A stretch of DNA of 8,851 nucleotides from Bdellovibrionales bacterium (lineage in GTDB: Bacteria; Bdellovibrionota; Bdellovibrionia; Bdellovibrionales; JAMPXM01). Below are positions 4,451 through 8,851 of this stretch, one piece after another. Below the pieces are notes generated by a model. The model had not been told where the DNA came from. It did no database searches and worked only from the letters and a program-made list of their open reading frames with translations. A program made the position numbers and the translations under genes. Numbering within the stretch: the stretch's first letter is position 1; each line of letters starts with the position of its first letter. The DNA lies in the NCBI GenBank assembly GCA_005793615.1, contig SXRI01000047.1, forward strand, positions 1-8,851, given 5' to 3'.

Positions 4451-5431
4451 ATGGATAGAAACCTAGCCCTTGAATTTGTTCGCATCACCGAGGCTGCGGC
4501 CCTTGCCTCTTCACGCCATATGGGACGCGGTGATGAAAAGGCTGCCGATCAAGCTGCCGTCGACGCCATGAGAAAGGCTTTTAACAGTGTCCGCATCAAC
4601 GGCACGGTGGTGATCGGTGAAGGTGAGCGCGACGAAGCGCCGATGCTTTATATCGGGGAAAAGGTTGGCCAGGCTGACAATGATGCTCCTCATATCGATA
4701 TTGCACTTGATCCTCTCGAAGGCACGACGATTTGCGCGACTGGCGGCGTTGGTGCGATCTCGGTGATCGCCGTTGCCGAGCGCGGAAATTTTCTGCATGC
4801 GCCTGACACCTATATGGATAAGATCGCCGTTGGCTCTGGAGCGCGCGGTGTGATCGATATCGATGCTCCACCGGAAGACAATATCCGAAAAGTTGCCAAG
4901 GCTCTTGGTAAAGATGTCTCCGAGGTTACGGTCGTGATTCTCAATCGCACTCGCCACGAAGAGTTGATCACGCGCGTGCGCGCTCTTGGTTCGCGCATCC
5001 AGTTGATCGGCGATGGTGATGTCTCGGCGGCGGTGGCTGCGGGTATTCCTGATTCCGGCATTGATATCTTGCTCGGTACGGGCGGCGCTCCTGAAGGGGT
5101 TATTTCGGCTGCGGCGATGAAGTGTCTCAATGGTGATTTCCAAGGTCGGTTGAAGTTCCGCAACGACCACGAGCGAGAGCGTGCGCTTCGTATGGGCGTG
5201 AAGGATCTTGATCGCGCTTATCGCCTGGAAGATCTCGCCAAAGGCTCGGTGATGTTTTGCGCGACCGGTGTGACCAGCGGTCCGCTTTTAAAGGGCGTGC
5301 GTTTTCTGCCTGGAAAAAAGGCACTCACCCAGTCGCTGGTGATGCGTTCTCTCACCGGAACCACCCGCAATATTGAAACCGAGCATTGCCTCGAACGTAA
5401 GCCAGGTGGCTTTGGTAGCCTTGGTTGGTGA
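4451..5431 (+). CDS. glpX: Fructose-1,6-bisphosphatase, class II
   Basis: This 326-residue cytosolic enzyme hydrolyses fructose-1,6-bisphosphate to fructose-6-phosphate for gluconeogenesis, using divalent metal. The class II signature is complete: Asp33; Glu57 in GEGERDEAP; DPLEGTT at 87-93, giving the metal ligands Asp87 and Glu90; IGDGDVSAA at 186-194; and GTGGAPEG at 209-216. D33 and E57 fall at the same positions as in E. coli GlpX. Length matches the family. In some lineages the enzyme also acts on sedoheptulose-1,7-bisphosphate; nothing here shows that. The start has AAGGAG about 12 nt upstream with an A-rich spacer. It is the first gene of a tight four-gene run, with the next ATG 3 nt after its stop. 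Confidence 0.95.
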   Translation: MDRNLALEFVRITEAAALASSRHMGRGDEKAADQAAVDAMRKAFNSVRINGTVVIGEGERDEAPMLYIGEKVGQADNDAPHIDIALDPLEGTTICATGGVGAISVIAVAERGNFLHAPDTYMDKIAVGSGARGVIDIDAPPEDNIRKVAKALGKDVSEVTVVILNRTRHEELITRVRALGSRIQLIGDGDVSAAVAAGIPDSGIDILLGTGGAPEGVISAAAMKCLNGDFQGRLKFRNDHERERALRMGVKDLDRAYRLEDLAKGSVMFCATGVTSGPLLKGVRFLPGKKALTQSLVMRSLTGTTRNIETEHCLERKPGGFGSLGW

Positions 5432-5434
5432 GTA

Positions 5435-5722
5435 ATGAAGGCATATTGCTTTCAATGCAGTGCCGAGTTGGCTTTTGCACAGACACCCGGGCGCCGTGAA
5501 GAGTGCCCGAAGTGCGGTGCCGATGTTCATGTTTGTCGCAATTGCAAAAACTACGATAAGAATGTTTATAATGAATGTCGAGAGCCGCAGGCGGAAGTGG
5601 TCAAGGAACGGGACCGCGCCAATTTTTGCGACTTTTTTGAACTTGGTGGCAAGGCCGGCGGAGTCGATAAACAAAAAGACTTACGGGCCGCTGCCGAAGC
5701 GCTCTTTAAGAAAAAGAGTTAG
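5435..5722 (+). CDS. Small cysteine-rich zinc-ribbon-like protein
   Basis: The product is a 95-residue soluble protein. It has three CxxC knuckles: C5/C8 (CFQC), C24/C27 (CPKC) and C34/C37 (CRNC). Further cysteines sit in NECREP and in ANFCDFF. This suggests two zinc sites. The C-terminus is a short lysine-rich helix. I believe related small proteins occur next to metabolic genes in delta-type proteobacteria, but I cannot name a function. It begins 3 nt after the glpX stop, with little ribosome site of its own, so translation is probably coupled to glpX. It could be a regulator, RNA- or DNA-binding protein or metal-binding accessory. Confidence 0.8.
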   Translation: MKAYCFQCSAELAFAQTPGRREECPKCGADVHVCRNCKNYDKNVYNECREPQAEVVKERDRANFCDFFELGGKAGGVDKQKDLRAAAEALFKKKS

Positions 5723-5742
5723 ATCAACAGGGAGGATTTGAC

Positions 5743-6174
5743 GTGCCAGGAGCATCACACACTGAGGTTTTCAACTGCACACCTGCGGAACTTTATCAGC
5801 TGGTCACTGATTACGAAAAGTATCCGGAGTTTTTGCAAGAAGTGAAGTCGTGCAAGGTCATCAAAAGCGATGGCGGCAAAAAACTCGTCGAGTTCAAGGT
5901 AAGCGTCATTAAATCCTTCAGCTACCAGCTGCTCATGAACGAAAACGCCCCTCATCATGTGAGTTGGAGTTTTGCAGGTGGTGACCTCTTTAAGACCTCT
6001 GATGGTTCGTGGAAACTGGAAGAGCAAAACGGCAAGACCAAGGCGATCTATTCGGTCGATGCGACCTTTGGGATTTTTGTTCCCGGACCGATCGCCAAGA
6101 CTCTATTGAGTGTGAATCTGCCCACGATGATGAGCGCCTACCACAAGCGAGTGAAAGAAAAGTATGGCAAGTGA
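5743..6174 (+). CDS. RatA/COQ10-like SRPBCC (START domain) protein
   Basis: The product has 143 residues, the usual single-domain length. The family includes E. coli RatA, which was described as blocking 70S assembly, and COQ10, which binds ubiquinone. The N-terminal strand and helix with the LYQLVTDYEKYPEFL phrase (17-31), the central beta sheet (about 35-110) and the long C-terminal helix (about 118-140) fit this fold. There is no signal peptide, in contrast to the SRPBCC protein at 907-1656. It starts at a GTG with GGAGG 7 nt upstream and follows the zinc-ribbon gene by 20 nt. Whether it acts like RatA or like COQ10 cannot be told from the sequence, so no symbol is given. Confidence 0.85.
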   Translation: MPGASHTEVFNCTPAELYQLVTDYEKYPEFLQEVKSCKVIKSDGGKKLVEFKVSVIKSFSYQLLMNENAPHHVSWSFAGGDLFKTSDGSWKLEEQNGKTKAIYSVDATFGIFVPGPIAKTLLSVNLPTMMSAYHKRVKEKYGK

Positions 6175-6628
6175 TCAAGGCGATGAAAGTCGCAAACGTG
6201 AATCTCGGCGAAGCCGCACTGATGAAGACGATGATCTCAGTGGCGCTCCCTCGGTGACGGAGACGATCAAGAAGATCGTGACCGCCGGAGTGAGTGCCGC
6301 GTTCATGACGGAAGAGAGTATTCGTAGCTTCGTTTCAGAGCTTAAGCTGCCGAAGGAAACTCTCAATCTACTTTTGCAGAGTGCTGCGAAGTCGAAAGAA
6401 GAACTGATGAACCGCGTAAGCCGCGAGATCATCGGTATTATCTCCAAGATCGACTTCGTCAAAGAAGCCTCACGGTTTGTCGAAGAACACAAATTTCGGG
6501 TCAGCGCCGAGATCGAGGTTATTCGTAAAGATGACGGCCACTCCGTTGGTAAGGTTGCGTCGACCGGACCGACCGATGCTTCCGTCGAAGTGAAGGTTCA
6601 ACAAGCGCCCAAGACCAGTCGGAGCTAG
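6164..6628 (+). CDS. Phasin-like helical protein
   Basis: The product has 154 residues. A highly charged N-terminus (2-28, many Arg, Asp and Glu) is followed by a long helical region (about 29-115) with the TIKKIVTAGVSAAFMTEE and LLLQSAAKSKEELMNRVSREI pattern seen in short phasin-like proteins. Phasins coat polyhydroxyalkanoate granules, but related coiled proteins occur without granules. A Ser/Thr/Val-rich tail ends it. The ATG overlaps the end of the RatA-like gene by 11 nt and has a weak ribosome site, so coupled translation is likely. It closes the glpX operon. Assignment to the phasin family rests on general resemblance; no polymer-synthesis gene is present here. Confidence 0.7.
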   Translation: MASDQGDESRKRESRRSRTDEDDDLSGAPSVTETIKKIVTAGVSAAFMTEESIRSFVSELKLPKETLNLLLQSAAKSKEELMNRVSREIIGIISKIDFVKEASRFVEEHKFRVSAEIEVIRKDDGHSVGKVASTGPTDASVEVKVQQAPKTSRS

Positions 6629-6637
6629 TCCGCGACC

Positions 6638-6665
6638 TTGGTTGGGTTATTGGTCACGCTAAAGT
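6638..6665 (+). promoter_or_regulatory. Possible promoter of the membrane protein/astacin operon
   Basis: TTGGTT (6638-6643), a 16-bp spacer and TAAAGT (6660-6665) lie 45 bp before the next start. The match is weak (three and four of six bases). Confidence 0.3.
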
Positions 6666-6709
6666 CTTTTGCTCCTCCTGCCGATCCATTTTGAGACAGG
6701 GGGTGGTGG

Positions 6710-6952
6710 ATGTTGGTTACGGTCATTCTTTGTGTGCTCTCAACTTTCAGCTTTTGTTTCTGTGCTCGCGGTCTTGTCGCAGTCGCCACGGCTTCTCGCG
6801 GAGCGCCGGCGCTCCTTAATCGCCATGGGTTTTCGGTCGCGGCATGGCGTTTGGCGCGAGGTTATGTTGCTTTTGCTCTCACCGTATTGGCAGTGATGTC
6901 GTTTGTCGGTATCGTCGTGAGCTACCTGGAGCTTTTTACTTTAGGGAGTTGA
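6710..6952 (+). CDS. Small two-helix membrane protein
   Basis: The product has 80 residues with two predicted membrane segments: about 2-19, followed by the small-residue stretch GLVAVATA, and about 52-73. An arginine-containing loop (30-50) lies between them. Purine-rich AGGGGGTGG precedes the ATG. It ends 6 nt before the astacin start, so the two are probably co-translated. I do not recognise a family. Cysteines at 8, 16 and 18 lie in the first membrane helix. A possible role is as partner or immunity factor for the protease, but this is only suggested by position. Confidence 0.6.
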   Translation: MLVTVILCVLSTFSFCFCARGLVAVATASRGAPALLNRHGFSVAAWRLARGYVAFALTVLAVMSFVGIVVSYLELFTLGS

Positions 6953-6958
6953 ACGTTC

Positions 6959-7936
6959 ATGAACGGAAAGCAGGGTGGAAAATTCTTCGGAATCTTCCTT
7001 CTGATATTTGCGGCCATTCTTCTTCTGCAAAAGTGGTCCGAGCGTTCTCGCCCACTGGAGAATATTGAAGTAGATCACCGAAAAAATCCTCAAAAGCAAA
7101 TCACTGCCGCTGTTAAAGTTGCGGACGTAGGACCGGTAAAATCGGTGGCAAAAGAGGCAAAGCCGGCACGAGCTGTCGAAGTCTTGCAGCCAACGCAGAA
7201 AGAGGCTCCCAAAGTAGCTGCGTATAAACCTGAAAACCGACCTAAGAGTGAGAATCCGGTGCTTCGTTACCACCTTGAACAGGGTTTGATGGTTGTTCAG
7301 GGAGACATGGTGGCTGGCGTACCGAGTGAGGATAGCGTCCCTGATTCAGGATGGGTTGAGATGTCGCCAGTGGAGTCTTGGCAGAATGGAGTCATTCCTT
7401 ATCATATCCAGCCAGGGGTGCCCAATCCCGAACGAATTCACCAGGCGGCGACGTTTTTTGAGGGCACTGCCGTTCGTCTCGTGCCCTATAATGGCGAGAA
7501 AGACGCGTTGGTTTTCGAGGTTGGCGAGAAAAATTGTCTTTCCTACGTTGGCCGCATCGGAGGTAAACAACCGATATGGATAGCTCCAGGGTGCGGTCCA
7601 CAGGAAATTGCCCACGAGATCATGCATGCCCTCGGTTTCATTCACGAACAAAATCGTACCGATCGCGATGACAGTTTACTTGTGAATTTCGATAATATCG
7701 ATGAAAGCTACCGCACCAATTTCGAAAAACTTCCTGAGCAGTTCATGAAGATGAGCGGTCTCGGGAGATTTGATTTTCAATCACTGATGATTTATCCTCC
7801 GTGGATGTTCGCCAAGAGTGGTAAGCTCACAATGGAGCCCCGGAGCCGTGAGAACCTGATCGATCCGGGACCGCGTTTGAGCCCCGGGGATATCGAGCGA
7901 ATCAATAAAGCCTACCCGTTCAACGGTGGCGGCTAG
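6959..7936 (+). CDS. Membrane-anchored astacin-family zinc metalloprotease (M12A)
   Basis: This protein has 325 residues. Residues 8-23 are a hydrophobic signal anchor without a clear cleavage site, and about 25-100 a lysine/proline-rich linker. VQGDMVAG at 113-120 matches the prosegment motif that in astacins supplies the aspartate switch (FxGD), making Asp116 the likely zinc-blocking residue. The catalytic domain starts near WQNGVIPYHI (141-150). The zinc site HEIMHALGFIHE (219-230) holds His219, His223, His229 and Glu220, and the Met-turn SLMIY (275-279) gives Met277 and the fifth ligand Tyr279. Cys193 and Cys212 fit the conserved astacin disulfide around CLSYVGRIGG. It probably acts in the periplasm or at the cell surface as an endopeptidase. 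GGGAG lies 11 nt before the ATG. Confidence 0.93.
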   Translation: MNGKQGGKFFGIFLLIFAAILLLQKWSERSRPLENIEVDHRKNPQKQITAAVKVADVGPVKSVAKEAKPARAVEVLQPTQKEAPKVAAYKPENRPKSENPVLRYHLEQGLMVVQGDMVAGVPSEDSVPDSGWVEMSPVESWQNGVIPYHIQPGVPNPERIHQAATFFEGTAVRLVPYNGEKDALVFEVGEKNCLSYVGRIGGKQPIWIAPGCGPQEIAHEIMHALGFIHEQNRTDRDDSLLVNFDNIDESYRTNFEKLPEQFMKMSGLGRFDFQSLMIYPPWMFAKSGKLTMEPRSRENLIDPGPRLSPGDIERINKAYPFNGGG

Positions 7937-7942
7937 GGTAAG

Positions 7943-8677
7943 TTAAAACTGACATTCAGGTGATGGTTGGCCAACAATACCATTGAGTACCGCTGAGCGA
8001 CGACAGATATTGGCCGATTTGATCTCGGAATCGGTGAGGATCTTTCTTTTCTTCCAGATATCGGTGCGAAAAGATTCTGTCGCGCCGTAAGCCGTTATAG
8101 TCCGTAGGCAGAATTCGCGTTCACCTGAGGTTGTCACGTTTGCGCAGGTCGTTTTAGTAGCGACGGAAAGTTGGTTTACCTTTGCTACGAGCCATTTCGA
8201 ATTTGCTACTGCGCTCCAAGTCCAACGCAAACATTTTGCCGCGAAATGATCGGCTGCGACCTCGGCTTCGCCGCCAAAGACGTGATGGCCCAACTCGTGA
8301 CAAAGGATGAAGGTGATCGTGTCGGTATCAAAGCCAGGCAAGCGTGCTAGCCAACCGACAATGTGAACTCCCCAACTGTCGGCCCACTCGACACCGGAAA
8401 TTTCAGGATGATAGTAGGAACCGCCAGCGCTTGATTCAGAGTACTCTTTGTGCCAGTCGCCAGTCGCACGGAAAACCTTCCTTTCTCCGAACGATTGCTT
8501 CACCTGGGGTGCGACCTTTAAATTGATGTCATTAAGGGTCTGTGTAAATGTGGATATGCTTATCGGCAGCGCGATCGGTTCTTCGTTAGCGCGGGCATTT
8601 AAAGTAAAGCTACAAGTGAAATACAGCGCGAGTAGAAACCCGCCTCGCGGCAAGGTTTTGCTTGAAATTGAGTTCAT
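7943..8677 (-). CDS. Secreted HELGH zinc metalloprotease (M48-like)
   Basis: The product has 244 residues from the chosen start. A signal peptide spans about 1-30 (Lys and Arg, a hydrophobic FLLALYF stretch, likely cleavage after ARA before NEE). HELGHH at 127-132 gives His127, Glu128 and His131. Twelve residues on, AADHFAAK (141-148) follows a Glu-rich turn, where M48-type proteases carry their third ligand in an ExxxD helix; here E137, E139 and D143 are candidates. Six cysteines in the mature part suggest disulfides and an extracytoplasmic site. Start 8677 is preferred to the in-frame ATG at 8698 because GGGAG lies 8 nt before it. It converges on the astacin gene with a 6-nt gap. The substrate is unknown. 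Confidence 0.8.
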   Translation of the reverse strand: MNSISSKTLPRGGFLLALYFTCSFTLNARANEEPIALPISISTFTQTLNDINLKVAPQVKQSFGERKVFRATGDWHKEYSESSAGGSYYHPEISGVEWADSWGVHIVGWLARLPGFDTDTITFILCHELGHHVFGGEAEVAADHFAAKCLRWTWSAVANSKWLVAKVNQLSVATKTTCANVTTSGEREFCLRTITAYGATESFRTDIWKKRKILTDSEIKSANICRRSAVLNGIVGQPSPECQF

Positions 8678-8685
8678 CTCGTTAT

Positions 8686-8690
8686 CTCCC
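8686..8690 (-). promoter_or_regulatory. Ribosome binding site deciding the protease start
   Basis: On the minus strand GGGAG lies 8 nt before the ATG at 8677. The upstream ATG at 8698 has no ribosome site. Confidence 0.6.
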
Positions 8691-8705
8691 ATGTCCATGA
8701 GGAAG

Positions 8706-8734
8706 ATTTTAGACTAGTACTCCGACAAGAAAGT
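8706..8734 (-). promoter_or_regulatory. Possible promoter of the secreted protease gene
   Basis: On the minus strand TAAAAT (plus 8706-8711, five of six -10 bases) lies 17 bp after a poor -35, ACTTTC (plus 8729-8734). The gap to the upstream gene's stop is only a few bases, so read-through from that gene is also possible. Confidence 0.3.
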
Positions 8735-8736
8735 TT

Positions 8737-8850
8737 CTAGCCGTTTTTTAGAGCCCGCTTCTTCGCGGGTTTGACTCTTTGCAGTAGCAACATGTTTTTG
8801 TTCTCGATTATCCATTCAAATTCCTCGCCTTTTTCGATCTCGAAACTCTG
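8737..8850 (-). CDS. 3' end of a minus-strand gene, possibly AbrB/MazE-like (partial)
   Basis: The frame is open from the window edge (8850) to TAG at 8737-8739 and encodes the last 37 residues. The segment IEKGEEFEWIIENKNMLLLQ has the rhythm of the second half of a swapped-hairpin AbrB/MazE domain: a glycine-acid turn, a strand, a short turn and a strand. A basic tail (RVKPAKKRALKNG) follows. That resemblance is weak evidence, because the N-terminal half lies outside the window. The gene lies on the same strand as the protease gene and 59 nt before its start, so they might be cotranscribed. Confidence 0.45.
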   Translation of the reverse strand, partial: QSFEIEKGEEFEWIIENKNMLLLQRVKPAKKRALKNG

Positions 8851-8851
8851 T

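Noticed and set aside
4511..5170. Long minus-strand open frame of 219 codons opposite glpX
   Set aside because: It is a shadow of the clearly functional glpX frame. Its product is basic and low-complexity, with no ribosome site or motif.
6632..6659. GCGACC...GGTCACGC as terminator of the glpX operon
   Set aside because: The stem needs a two-base bulge and a 14-nt loop, and no T run follows it directly.
8752..8771. CCCGC/GCGGG hairpin resembling a terminator
   Set aside because: It lies inside the last codons of the partial minus-strand gene, and no T run follows it on either strand.

Overview
The window looks like an ordinary chromosomal segment of a Gram-negative bacterium with roughly balanced base composition. 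Signal peptides, one lipobox and an envelope-oriented gene set fit a diderm. The mix of class II fructose bisphosphatase, a phasin-like helical protein, a RatA-like protein and secreted metalloproteases is compatible with a Bdellovibrionota or deltaproteobacterial-type lineage. That placement is inference from gene content only. There are no insertion sequences, CRISPR arrays or phage genes.

Region 1 (1-900): a minus-strand tRNA-Gly(GCC) has its own strong promoter and sits downstream of pgsA, the phosphatidylglycerophosphate synthase gene. pgsA has a TTGACA promoter and is divergent from the next gene. Region 2 (900-2500): a secreted START/SRPBCC-like protein gene runs tail-to-tail into a cytoplasmic TPR-like protein gene. 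Region 3 (2486-2730): a structured intergenic transcript carries a 17-codon cysteine-rich micro-ORF. It has a near-perfect Shine-Dalgarno sequence, several hairpins and a strong intrinsic terminator. This is the least conventional part of the window.

Region 4 (2750-4360): a yceD (DUF177) gene lacks the rpmF partner it often has. It converges on a small lipoprotein gene, and a YbgC-like acyl-CoA thioesterase gene follows. Region 5 (4430-6630): a tight operon encodes GlpX, a cysteine-rich zinc-ribbon protein, a RatA/COQ10-like START protein and a phasin-like protein, with gaps or overlaps of 3, 20 and -11 bases. Region 6 (6640-8851): a small two-helix membrane protein gene is coupled to a membrane-anchored astacin protease gene. 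That gene converges, with a 6-base gap, on a gene for a secreted HELGH metalloprotease. The window ends in the 3' part of a minus-strand gene.

The genes cover central carbon metabolism (glpX), phospholipid synthesis (pgsA), ribosome-linked functions (yceD, the RatA-like gene) and envelope or secreted functions (lipoprotein, secreted SRPBCC protein, two metalloproteases). No single pathway links them all.
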